From an uncultured Eubacteriales bacterium (GTDB lineage Bacteria > Bacillota > Clostridia > Christensenellales > CAG-917), in contig URAF01000008.1 of NCBI GenBank assembly GCA_900545885.1, positions 1-64,000 on the forward strand: a DNA stretch of 64,000 nt, given 5' to 3'. A model generated the notes under the pieces. The model made no database searches and was not told the DNA's origin. It saw only the letters and a program-made list of their open reading frames with translations. Of this stretch, positions 8,284 through 15,936 are shown one piece after another. The position numbers and the translations under genes were made by a program. Within the stretch, counting starts at the first letter, position 1. The number at the start of each line of letters is the position of its first letter.

Positions 8284-8460
8284 GTTATCCGTAGGAACGA
8301 GTTGCAATGAGAGCAACACAACGTTCCGTAGGTGCGTCATTTGCGCGTGGTCGAGTACATTCCACGCGAGGGAACAATAACCGACAGACGCAAATGACAA
8401 TTCGAATTCATCGCGTAAGCGCGCAAATAAAAAAGCACCGCAAATGCGGTGCTTTTTCGT
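8284..8460 (+). ncRNA. Candidate structured non-coding RNA, about 175 nt, unclassified
   Basis: This interval has a promoter in front, no coding potential, several strong self-complementary segments and a terminator at its end. Stem 1 pairs 8294-8299 with 8322-8327 and contains an inner hairpin 8301-8305 with 8313-8317. Stem 2 is ten base pairs, 8336-8345 with 8389-8398, and encloses a smaller hairpin 8346-8350 with 8362-8366. The terminator stem is 8432-8442 with 8445-8455. It does not match the riboswitch, 6S, SRP or tmRNA signatures I know. The gene downstream is on the opposite strand, so a free-standing RNA is more likely than a cis-acting leader. Confidence 0.5.
8432..8460 (+). terminator. 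Rho-independent terminator of the candidate RNA
   Basis: Eleven-base-pair perfect stem with a two-base centre, followed by a T-run. An A-tract on its 5' side lets it also end the minus-strand lipoprotein transcript. Confidence 0.85.
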
Positions 8461-8508
8461 TTTTCGTTAAATAGTTGTTATTGATTAACGTTTGTACGTA
8501 AGATCTGA

Positions 8509-9267
8509 TTATGCCATAGGGTAGCGATCGAACCATTCCATTACATCATTGGGGAAGTCGGGGTTTTCAAATTCGTAGACGTATTTCGTGGTGTTTTCGT
8601 AGTTTGCCGTTTTGTAGTAAATTTCCGTGATTTTGTTGTTTTCAACGGTCACGCTCAAGGTTCCGTTGTCGGAGGAAGACAGGCTTTCGAGGTCGCCGTC
8701 GTTATAAGAGCAGGAGTACACGGTTTTGACGATGTTGCCTTCGTGTTTGTAGTTGGTTCCTTTGATGTCCTTTAAAGAATAGTTGGAAATGTTGCTCAAA
8801 AATTCCACTGCTTCAAGACAGCCGCTTTCTTTTCTCAGCGCGGAAATGCTTTTATATTTCTCATTGGAAGAATTATAATATACGGTATTGGAAGAAGTTT
8901 CGCTGCCGTTGAGAAATTCTGCGTAATAGTGTTCGCTGCCGGTATTGACGTTCAGGGTGCGTTTGGAACTTCCGTCGGGATTGGTCGCGGTGTTGTCCCA
9001 CCAGATGCCAGTATCTTTGACGGAGTAAACGTCCTTGTTTTGGGTGGCGGTTCCTTCGTCGGTCGTGGATTTGGTGGTGATGACCGTGCGGAAAGTCGAG
9101 ACGTTGGAGCTCAAATCATTCTGCAACGTGCTCAGCGTTGTTTTGAGTTCGTCTTCGGTGAGAGTAAAACTTTCGGTGGTATCTTTGTTTTTGTTGCAGG
9201 CGACAAGCGTGAATGCAAAACATACGACGAGTGCCGCTACCAGCAGTATTGACAATATCTTTTTCAT
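8509..9267 (-). CDS. Predicted lipoprotein of unknown function
   Basis: A 252-residue protein. The signal peptide is MKKILSILLVAALVVCFAF, and the lipobox TLVAC puts the lipidated Cys near residue 27. The mature part is rich in Ser, Thr, Asn and Tyr with no recognised domain; the alternating strand pattern could suit a LolA/LppX-like beta fold (inference). AAGGAG precedes the ATG. It lies 21 bases after the M28 peptidase on the same strand, so the two are likely co-transcribed, and it would be displayed on the outer face of the cytoplasmic membrane. Confidence 0.85.
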   Translation of the reverse strand: MKKILSILLVAALVVCFAFTLVACNKNKDTTESFTLTEDELKTTLSTLQNDLSSNVSTFRTVITTKSTTDEGTATQNKDVYSVKDTGIWWDNTATNPDGSSKRTLNVNTGSEHYYAEFLNGSETSSNTVYYNSSNEKYKSISALRKESGCLEAVEFLSNISNYSLKDIKGTNYKHEGNIVKTVYSCSYNDGDLESLSSSDNGTLSVTVENNKITEIYYKTANYENTTKYVYEFENPDFPNDVMEWFDRYPMA

Positions 9268-9288
9268 GGTTCTCCTTCGGAATGCGCT

Positions 9289-10524
9289 TTATTGGGGCGC
9301 GCCTTCCTTGTCGAATATTTCCGCCGCTTCGATTGCGATGTCCAGTCCGAGAGCATAGGTCTTTCTGTCCATGTTGTCCGCGGTGTCTTTTACGTTGTGA
9401 TAATAGTCTGCGGGAGTGGGGTCCATACCCGCAAGGCAGGTTGCGCGAAGCCCGCTCTTGGTGATTGCGGCGGCGTCGGACGCTCCGAAGAACACGGAGA
9501 AGTGTTTGAGCGGTCTGCCGCAAGCAGCCGAGGCTTTGTCGAGCAATTTAACCGCGCCTGCGTCGTGGGCGATTGTGCCCGTGAGGTCGCGGTTGTAGAT
9601 GTTGAGATAATCCCAGTCGCGGAGCGTTTCAAGCCCGATAAACACGGTTTCGACGTCGCTTGAAAGGATTTCGTCACGGTGTTTTTTCGCCCATGCGAAC
9701 GCGCCTCTGAGTCCCGCTTCTTCCGACCCGGTGAGAACTACGTCGACTTCGGTGTTTTCAAAGCGTATTCCGCTTTCTTTCAGACATTTGAGCACGCCGA
9801 CGGAAGCGAGAACGCCCGTCAGGTTGTCGTTTGCGCCCGGAACCACGACTTTGAACGTGCAGAAGAAGTAGAGCAGGACGTAGAACGGAACGAAAACCGT
9901 TGTTACGACAAGGCTCCATACGGGGGTTGCGCCTTTTACCGCACCGTATATGCACAGCGCGACGGAAGCAAGCACACCTACCACGCACATTACGATAACG
10001 GTTATCATAAAGGCGGGCTTAATCTTCATGAGCGTCCATTCGTAAGCCGAATCGCAGTGACCAGAGAATATTATTCTGCGTTTGGTTTCGCCTGCGCTTT
10101 TGTATCTCGCGTACACGTTGCCCGAAGTTGTTTTGGGCAGGAACGGGTCGATGAACGGCTTGTACATCAGAAATTCCAGCACCGTGATTGTGAACGAGAG
10201 AGCGGCGAGAACTATCGTGACGATGTGGCACCACATTGCCGCTGCGGTTACGAAGTATCCGACGAACTGAATTGCAGCCGCAAGCACGAGCAGAACGGAT
10301 ACGATTTTGGTGAATCCGACAAGTCCGTGTCTCGAAACCGTGAAGTCTTCGATGACCGCTTCGTCAGCCCAACCGTTTGTGAGCAGTTGGTCTTTCAGCC
10401 ACTCCTGCGCTTTGCGCTCGTTAGGCATTCCCGATTCGCGGGGACCTATCTCCTCGCAGATATACTTGATTGACTCAAAGCCGTAGTCCACGGCTTTTTC
10501 GCGAATTTCTTTCGATACGCGCAT
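9289..10524 (-). CDS. Membrane-inserted M28-family metallopeptidase (paralogue 1)
   Basis: A 411-residue protein with M28 aminopeptidase motifs: the His-x-Asp in SGHCDSAYEW, bridging Asp in GANDNLTG, the Glu pair in GSEEAGLRGA and a late His in YYHNVKDTADN. Two pairs of hydrophobic segments are inserted, one before the first metal ligand and one between the first His and the GANDN motif. This makes it a membrane protein with a metallopeptidase domain. The ATG at 10524 is preferred because GAGGTG precedes it; a GTG six bases upstream is less likely. A close paralogue lies at 52692-53909. The substrate is unknown. Confidence 0.88.
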   Translation of the reverse strand: MRVSKEIREKAVDYGFESIKYICEEIGPRESGMPNERKAQEWLKDQLLTNGWADEAVIEDFTVSRHGLVGFTKIVSVLLVLAAAIQFVGYFVTAAAMWCHIVTIVLAALSFTITVLEFLMYKPFIDPFLPKTTSGNVYARYKSAGETKRRIIFSGHCDSAYEWTLMKIKPAFMITVIVMCVVGVLASVALCIYGAVKGATPVWSLVVTTVFVPFYVLLYFFCTFKVVVPGANDNLTGVLASVGVLKCLKESGIRFENTEVDVVLTGSEEAGLRGAFAWAKKHRDEILSSDVETVFIGLETLRDWDYLNIYNRDLTGTIAHDAGAVKLLDKASAACGRPLKHFSVFFGASDAAAITKSGLRATCLAGMDPTPADYYHNVKDTADNMDRKTYALGLDIAIEAAEIFDKEGAPQ

Positions 10525-10828
10525 CTGCACCTCATCCCTATCGCACTAATGCGACCCGTTTTGAAATATAATATAATATAATATATCACAATAACCCTTT
10601 TTTTTCAACAATATATTTCTCCGCAAATCCCTTGGCTCTTCCAACTTCTGCATTATCGGTGTTTTAGTGAGTGTACCAATCGTTACGCCAGTCGTTTTTG
10701 GCGACAATAACTGTATTTAAATATGCGGAATAGTTAAATTATTAATTAAATGCACTTGTGTATAGTTTATTGACAAAAGCGCGGTTTTGTGTTTTAATAA
10801 TAATGCTGACACAACCAAGGAGACTTTT
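10525..10828. other. AT-rich gap between two divergent genes
   Basis: Around 10566-10587 a five-base unit like tataa repeats about four times and contains several overlapping -10-like sequences usable by the minus-strand peptidase. The TetR promoter lies at 10770-10798. No gene is visible in the rest. Confidence 0.5.
10770..10798 (+). promoter_or_regulatory. Promoter for the TetR-family gene
   Basis: TTGACA at 10770-10775 and TTTAAT at 10793-10798, spacer 17, about 30 bases before the ATG. Confidence 0.8.
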
Positions 10829-11398
10829 ATGGAATACAAGGAAGATTTGCGAATCGTCCGCACCAGAAAACTGCTCAGCAGTACGTTGCTCGAGATGATG
10901 GAGGAGTGTTCGATTGAGAAGATAAGCGTTATCGACCTTTGCAACAGAGCAATGGTAAACCGCGCGACATTTTACGCTCATTTCGAGGACAAATATCATC
11001 TGCTTTCTTTTGCGCTCGAAGAACTCAAAGATACGATATACGCGAGCTTTACCCGCGAAGTCGTCGCGACTTCTCCCAAGGAAATGGTAAGACAACTTGT
11101 CATTATGGCGGCGGATTTCGTGTCGGACAAGCATAATCACATCGCGAAAGTCGTCAAATACAACCGCAACGAAAAGGTTGTGCAGACGCTTACCGACTCG
11201 CTTGCGCAGTCTTTGAAATACCAGTTCGGCAAATTCAGGAATACGCACCCGACTTCCGTTCCCACGCAAATGACGGCAATTAGTTACGCGGGCGCAATGG
11301 TGTCGTTGCTTTTGTGGCTTATCGACAATCCCGCACAGCTTGCGGACCCGCAACTTGTCGACCATCTCAACGCGCTTGTCGACGAAAACCTCAAATAA
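10829..11398 (+). CDS. TetR/AcrR-family transcriptional regulator
   Basis: A 189-residue regulator. The N-terminal helix-turn-helix is SIEKISVIDLCNRAMVNRATFYAHFEDKYHL, with the TFY-HF-K signature of TetR proteins. The C-terminal ligand-binding part resembles the TetR_C_7-like domain seen in Firmicutes regulators (YhgE/DhaS type). The ATG at 10829 is chosen because AAGGAG precedes it; an upstream extension lacks a site. It may repress the adjacent convergent antiporter or itself, but no clear operator was found. Confidence 0.92.
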   Translation: MEYKEDLRIVRTRKLLSSTLLEMMEECSIEKISVIDLCNRAMVNRATFYAHFEDKYHLLSFALEELKDTIYASFTREVVATSPKEMVRQLVIMAADFVSDKHNHIAKVVKYNRNEKVVQTLTDSLAQSLKYQFGKFRNTHPTSVPTQMTAISYAGAMVSLLLWLIDNPAQLADPQLVDHLNALVDENLK

Positions 11399-11450
11399 TC
11401 AGGCAACAACTTCAAACCGAAAACAAGGCTTCGGCTTAAAGGGGAAAAGA

Positions 11451-11477
11451 AAAACGGCGTTATCGCCGTTTTTCTTT
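11451..11477. terminator. Bidirectional terminator between TetR and antiporter genes
   Basis: aaaacggcg (11451-11459) pairs with cgccgtttt (11464-11472), with T-rich flanks on both strands. Confidence 0.85.
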
Positions 11478-11589
11478 TTATCTGATTTGAATGGTATTGT
11501 TATTTTTTTCGACGTGTGCTGTAATGGCAACACTAATATGCGATAAAGAACAAGTGCAGACCGAACGAAAGCGGTTCTGCGGGTGAAAG

Positions 11590-12636
11590 TTACATTCTCA
11601 CCACAAGCAAGGCTATGTAGACGGCGTAGCCCGCAAGCATAAGAATGCCTTGCAGACGATGGAATTTCCCCGTTATCAGCGACGGTATCAGCGCGAACGC
11701 CGCAACTGCGAAACAGAAAGGCATATCGAGGGTGAGCGTTTGTGCGGATACGGGAAGAGAACCGCCCGAAATCATCGAGCACAGCGGCAGAATGAGCGCG
11801 ATGTCTATGATGTTTGCGCCGATTATGTTGCCGACGGAAAGTTCGGATTTCTTTTTCGTGATTGCCGTGATTGTCGTGACGAGTTCGGGAAGGGAAGTGC
11901 CGACAGCGATAATTGTTACGCCGATAATTCCGTCGGGTACTCCGAGCATGGACGCGAGTTTCTGCCCGTACGTGACGAGCAGTTGCGCGCCTCCGACAAT
12001 ACCTGCCGTTCCGATTGCAAACAGGATTATGTACTTTGCTATTTCTTTGCCCGCGGGTTTTACTCTGACTTTTTTGCCCGTAATCGAGCCGTCGGGGTTG
12101 ACTGTGTAAGCGGGGTTGTCGTGCACCTGATGGTATTCGTCGACGATAATCGTGTCTGCAAGCGTGGGCTTGACGTCGTTGTGCTTTTTGGCGCTTATTA
12201 CGTTTTCGATGATGAACACAACACACACAGCAAGAACTATGAAAGACAGTCCGACGTCAAGTTGTCCGCCCGACGAAAGTCCCCAAAGAAGTGCGATTGC
12301 GAGAAGCAACAGAGAGGCTTTTGCGATGTAGTCCTTGCGCTTGAAGCGGACGGGCATAAATATAATGGAAATTGCCATTATGAGTCCGATGTTTGCATTG
12401 ACAGAACCTATGGCGTTGCCGATTGCCATGTCGACGGAGCCTTCGCCTGCCGCCATCGTGGAGACCAGAACTTCGGGAAGCGTCGTTGCAAGCGAAACAA
12501 TCGTTGCGCCGATGATGAATGCGGGAATGCCCGATACTTTGGCAATCCAGCTTGCGGCGTCGACGAACCAGTCGCCGCCTTTGATTATGAGCACCAGACC
12601 AATGCCCAGCAACAGTATTGTGACGAACCATTCCAT
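11590..12636 (-). CDS. Calcium/sodium antiporter, CaCA family (YrbG-like)
   Basis: A 348-residue membrane antiporter with two homologous halves, each with an alpha-repeat: GATIVSLATTLPEVLVS near the N-terminus and GVTIIAVGTSLPELVTT in the second half. Each half has about five hydrophobic segments, joined by a polar loop in the middle. This is the K+-independent Na+/Ca2+ exchanger family. The start is ambiguous. ATG 12636 (MEWFVTILLLGIG) matches the family N-terminus and lies seven bases after a possible -10 box; a start at 12657 would add seven residues. Neither has a ribosome site. Confidence 0.93.
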   Translation of the reverse strand: MEWFVTILLLGIGLVLIIKGGDWFVDAASWIAKVSGIPAFIIGATIVSLATTLPEVLVSTMAAGEGSVDMAIGNAIGSVNANIGLIMAISIIFMPVRFKRKDYIAKASLLLLAIALLWGLSSGGQLDVGLSFIVLAVCVVFIIENVISAKKHNDVKPTLADTIIVDEYHQVHDNPAYTVNPDGSITGKKVRVKPAGKEIAKYIILFAIGTAGIVGGAQLLVTYGQKLASMLGVPDGIIGVTIIAVGTSLPELVTTITAITKKKSELSVGNIIGANIIDIALILPLCSMISGGSLPVSAQTLTLDMPFCFAVAAFALIPSLITGKFHRLQGILMLAGYAVYIALLVVRM

Positions 12637-12643
12637 ACGCACA

Positions 12644-12673
12644 ACGCTATCACACATGCGCGTGCGATGTCAA
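12644..12673 (-). promoter_or_regulatory. Promoter abutting the antiporter start codon
   Basis: On the minus strand, TTGACA (12673-12668), spacer 18, then TAGCGT (12649-12644) preceded by TGA as an extended -10. Seven bases separate it from ATG 12636, so a leaderless transcript is possible. Confidence 0.45.
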
Positions 12674-12752
12674 TGCAAATGGGCAAATTGCGTGCCTGAA
12701 AATTTGCCGAGGCTAACGCGCCGCACGAAAACGCGGTACAGGCTTGCTGTCC

Positions 12753-12781
12753 TTGACTTGCAGGCGGGCAGAATGTATAAT
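12753..12781 (+). promoter_or_regulatory. Promoter for adenine deaminase
   Basis: TTGACT at 12753-12758 and TATAAT at 12776-12781, spacer 17. The expected start is about 23 bases before the ATG. Confidence 0.8.
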
Positions 12782-12810
12782 TTCAGTTGAAAGAAACCCG
12801 AGAGGTGACT

Positions 12811-14457
12811 ATGAAAAAGTATTTGTTGAAAGGCGGTTTTGTCGTTGACGGCGAAACCCGCGAAGTAAAAATCGCAGACGTGCTGGTCGCGGACGGAATT
12901 GTCGCGGAAATCGGCGAAAATCTCAATGCGGACGGAGCGGAAACCGTGGATTGCACGGGGCTTTACGTGACGGCGGGTTTTGTGGACGCTCACGTGCACA
13001 CCGAGTCGTCGATGGTACTTCCCGAGGAGTTCGGACGCGCCGTGCTTCCTCACGGAACGACGGCAATGATAACCGACCCTCACGAGATAGTCAACGTAGC
13101 TGGTGCAAAAGGAATTCGCGAATATCTCGACCGCATTCATATGTCGCCTGCGGACCTTTTCGTGGTTGTGCCTTCGTGCGTGCCTGCAACGCCGCTTGAC
13201 ACCAACGGCGCGGGTAAATTCCTCGCCGAAGATATGAAAGAGTTTGTCGACAGAAAAGAAGTTGTGGGACTCGGCGAAGTCATGAGTTATTACGACGTCG
13301 TGGACGGCAGCCCCGAAATTCTGGACAAAATTGCGCTGTTCAAAGGCAAGACAATCGACGGTCATACGGCGGGAATGCCCGAGGAACTGCTTGACAAATA
13401 CGTGGCGGCGGGAATATCCGACGACCACGAATGTTCGGACAAAGCGGCTATGCTTGCCCGTTACGAAAAGGGTATGAACATTTATGTGCGAGAGGGGAGC
13501 GCGGCGCACAACGCAGACGAACTGCTGTCCGCCGTTAAAGAGTTCAACCTTGATGTTGCGAAGTTCGCGTTCTGCACGGACGACATACACCTCACTACCA
13601 TAGAAAAAGAAGGGCACATCTCCAAAATCGTAAATATGGCACTTCGCAAGGGCTTTGGCTGGGGCGAAGTCGCGGCTATGGCGTCATACAACGCCTGCCG
13701 CTATTACGGACTGGAAAAACGCGGCAACGTCAGAAAAGGATACATCGCCGATATAGCCGTCGTAAATCCCGATTGTACGAAAGTCGTGTGCGTGTTCAAG
13801 AACGGCGAAAAGGTCGCGGAAAACGCAAAATCCTTGCTTGAATACAACAAAAAAGCGGTTTTAAGTTCCGATTTTGAAAATACGGTCAAGTTCCGTGAGC
13901 TTACCGAAAAGGATTTTGTCATTCCCGAAAGACTGCGCGGAGTGGCTCTCGAACTCGTTGACAAACAGTTGCTTACCTTGAAATCCGAACTTGCGGACGG
14001 AGAGTGGAAAAACTGTAATATTCTTGCGACAATCGAACGTCACGGCAAGAACGGCAACCTTTCCGTTTGCGCGCTTAAAAATTACGGCATTAAGGACGGA
14101 GCGGTTGCGACGAGCATTTCGCACGACTCGCACAACGCAGTATGCGCAGGCGACAATGCGGCGGATATGGCTGCGGCGTGCAACAGACTGAAAGAAATAG
14201 GCGGCGGATACGTTATCGCTTCTGGCGGCAAAATCGTGGACGAACTTCCGTTCCCCGCATACGGACTTACAAGCATTCTGAGCGCGGAAGATACGGAAAA
14301 AATCATTGACAGAATGGAAACGCGCGCGCACGAAATGGGCGTCAATCCGAATGTCGACGCGTTCACCACGCTGTCCTTTGTGGCATTGCCCGTTATTCCT
14401 TTCGTCAGATTGCTCGACACGGGACTTTACGACACGCAGGAGAGAAGATTTCTGTAA
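12811..14457 (+). CDS. ade: Adenine deaminase
   Basis: A 548-residue enzyme that deaminates adenine to hypoxanthine in purine salvage. The AdeC-type signatures are all present: FVDAHVHTESSM with metal-binding HxH, HGTTAMITDPHEIVN, VVGLGEVMSYYDV, IDGHTAGMP and GISDDHE. The length matches the family. ATG 12811 follows GAGAGGTGA; an in-frame ATG-less extension upstream is not supported. It has its own promoter. It fits with the xanthine phosphoribosyltransferase and nucleoside importer at 39961-45879. No purine riboswitch is seen in its short leader. Confidence 0.96.
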   Translation: MKKYLLKGGFVVDGETREVKIADVLVADGIVAEIGENLNADGAETVDCTGLYVTAGFVDAHVHTESSMVLPEEFGRAVLPHGTTAMITDPHEIVNVAGAKGIREYLDRIHMSPADLFVVVPSCVPATPLDTNGAGKFLAEDMKEFVDRKEVVGLGEVMSYYDVVDGSPEILDKIALFKGKTIDGHTAGMPEELLDKYVAAGISDDHECSDKAAMLARYEKGMNIYVREGSAAHNADELLSAVKEFNLDVAKFAFCTDDIHLTTIEKEGHISKIVNMALRKGFGWGEVAAMASYNACRYYGLEKRGNVRKGYIADIAVVNPDCTKVVCVFKNGEKVAENAKSLLEYNKKAVLSSDFENTVKFRELTEKDFVIPERLRGVALELVDKQLLTLKSELADGEWKNCNILATIERHGKNGNLSVCALKNYGIKDGAVATSISHDSHNAVCAGDNAADMAAACNRLKEIGGGYVIASGGKIVDELPFPAYGLTSILSAEDTEKIIDRMETRAHEMGVNPNVDAFTTLSFVALPVIPFVRLLDTGLYDTQERRFL

Positions 14458-14459
14458 TC

Positions 14460-14481
14460 GGTGACCGCAAGGTGACCGCAA
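14460..14481 (+). repeat. Two tandem copies of an 11-base unit
   Basis: ggtgaccgcaa occurs twice in a row just after the adenine deaminase stop codon. It may be a replication-slippage duplication. Confidence 0.6.
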
Positions 14482-14487
14482 ATTGTT

Positions 14488-14516
14488 TTGAACTTTCATA
14501 ACTTGATATATATTAG
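14488..14516 (+). promoter_or_regulatory. Possible promoter for the small membrane protein
   Basis: TTGAAC at 14488-14493 and TATTAG at 14511-14516, spacer 17, about 68 bases before the ATG at 14584. Confidence 0.5.
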
Positions 14517-14583
14517 GGCTGTTTCGTTTGTGTTGCTTGCATTGCTGTGGCTAAGCCCGGAAAAGCAAACAAGGAGACAAACT

Positions 14584-15090
14584 ATGAATTATAAAGGTTT
14601 TGACAGTGCAGCTTGGCTGAGAAGCGGTATATTGGCTATCGGCCTTGGATTTGTAACGTCAGCTATCTCATTGTATGGTATGCTTCGCGCCAGTTTCATC
14701 GGAAGACCGACTGTCAAAAATCAGCTTGTTATAATGTCGATAGGACTGATTATTTTTATTCCAGAAGTCATTGTACAAGTAAAAGGATGTCGTCAACTAC
14801 TTTATTCTGTTGTAGCGAATAATGTCGGCAACGTTGCTACGCCTTGCGAAAAGGTGTACAACAAACAGATATTGTTGTGGATAGTATTTACCGATTTGTG
14901 TATATTTGCGATTTCTTACGGCGTGTCGTTGGGATTCGGGAACAAACTGTTTTTGGCTATCGGAATGCCTATTATCGGTGTCGCGCTTTTCACTGTTATG
15001 GGTTTTGCAATAAAAAAAACAGTACCATACAAACGAATGAAACGGAACAATCAAAAAGAGTCGGAAGGCCAAAATCCTGAAAAGACGTGA
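14584..15090 (+). CDS. Membrane protein of unknown function
   Basis: A 168-residue protein with four predicted hydrophobic helices (about residues 15-35, 46-66, 99-119 and 123-143) and a basic, polar C-terminus. I do not recognise the family. ATG 14584 is preferred because AAGGAG lies eight bases upstream; a frame extension from 14488 has no ribosome site. Local base composition is more AT-rich than the neighbours, which may indicate a recent gain. A bidirectional terminator follows at 15208. Confidence 0.75.
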   Translation: MNYKGFDSAAWLRSGILAIGLGFVTSAISLYGMLRASFIGRPTVKNQLVIMSIGLIIFIPEVIVQVKGCRQLLYSVVANNVGNVATPCEKVYNKQILLWIVFTDLCIFAISYGVSLGFGNKLFLAIGMPIIGVALFTVMGFAIKKTVPYKRMKRNNQKESEGQNPEKT

Positions 15091-15207
15091 CGTGAACAAA
15101 GTAATTGCGTTGTATTGAAATTTGAAAAGCGATTGCATTAAATCGTCAGCGGGTAAAATCGGGTGAAAGAAACGGTTGACACCGAAACAAGGTAAAAAAG
15201 GTTAAGA

Positions 15208-15240
15208 AAAACGACGGCACAATGTTTGCCGTCGTTTTGT
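15208..15240. terminator. Bidirectional terminator
   Basis: Twelve-base-pair perfect arms (15208-15219 and 15227-15238) with A and T tracts. It serves the membrane protein on plus and the potassium genes on minus. Confidence 0.88.
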
Positions 15241-15278
15241 TTTGCAAGTTGTTGATTGTTTATTGATAGGCTTGTACT

Positions 15279-15926
15279 TTATCGGTCTTTCAGCCTGTCG
15301 ACGGATTTGAACGCGCCAGCGACGATGACGTGGTCGTCTTCCTGGAATACGTAGTCGGCGGCGGCGTAGACTGCGTCGGCGTTGCCTTTTTTCACGGCAA
15401 GCACGTTGAGGGCGTACTCTTTGCGTATGTTCGCTCTGACAACGTCTTTGCCTACCCATTCGCGTGGTACTTTGATTTCGAATATGCCGTAGTCGTTGCC
15501 GAGTTTGATGAAGTCGAAAATGTTGTTGGCGTTGTATTTGATTGCCGCTTTATACGCCATATCCATTTGCGGATAGATGACTTCGTCCGCGCCGTTGCGG
15601 AGCAGGAATTTGCTCTGGATTTCGCTTGCCGACATGGACACGACGTGTTTTGCGCCCATATCTTTCAAAAGGGCGGTGACTTCGAGCGAGGGCTGGAAAC
15701 TGTCGCCCATCGTAACAAAGCAGATGTCGAAGTTGTTGACGCCGATTTCGGACAACACTTCTTCGCAGCTGCAATCGCCGATTATGGCGTCCACGAAATA
15801 GTGCGAAAGTCTGTTGATGGTTTCTTCGTCCTTGTCGGCTATCATAACCTGATTGCCCAGTTCTGCAAGTCGTTTTGCAAGGTAGGTGCCGAATCTACCC
15901 ATTCCTATGACGAGTACGGATTTCAT
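15279..15926 (-). CDS. ktrA: KtrA-type potassium uptake regulatory subunit (TrkA-N and TrkA-C)
   Basis: A 215-residue cytoplasmic gating-ring protein. The RCK/TrkA-N domain starts with the Rossmann motif VIGMGRFGTYLAKRLAELG and has the acidic IADKD at the end of strand 2, binding ATP/ADP or NAD. A TrkA-C domain follows from about residue 135 and may bind cyclic di-AMP, as in other Bacillota (family knowledge). AAGGAG precedes the ATG. It lies 10 bases after ktrB and forms a two-gene operon with it. Confidence 0.94.
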   Translation of the reverse strand: MKSVLVIGMGRFGTYLAKRLAELGNQVMIADKDEETINRLSHYFVDAIIGDCSCEEVLSEIGVNNFDICFVTMGDSFQPSLEVTALLKDMGAKHVVSMSASEIQSKFLLRNGADEVIYPQMDMAYKAAIKYNANNIFDFIKLGNDYGIFEIKVPREWVGKDVVRANIRKEYALNVLAVKKGNADAVYAAADYVFQEDDHVIVAGAFKSVDRLKDR

Positions 15927-15936
15927 ATTGTCTCCT

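Noticed and set aside
6945..8321. Long minus-strand frame opposite the amidohydrolase and alkyltransferase genes
   Set aside because: Antisense composition and no family signal; the plus-strand genes are clear.
8284..8460. 6S RNA or tracrRNA as identity of the structured RNA
   Set aside because: The ends do not pair into the long 6S rod, and no cas9 or repeat array is present; the terminator resembles a tracrRNA end only superficially.
10566..10587. Short tandem AT repeat as an origin element
   Set aside because: No DnaA boxes or origin genes nearby; more likely overlapping promoter boxes.
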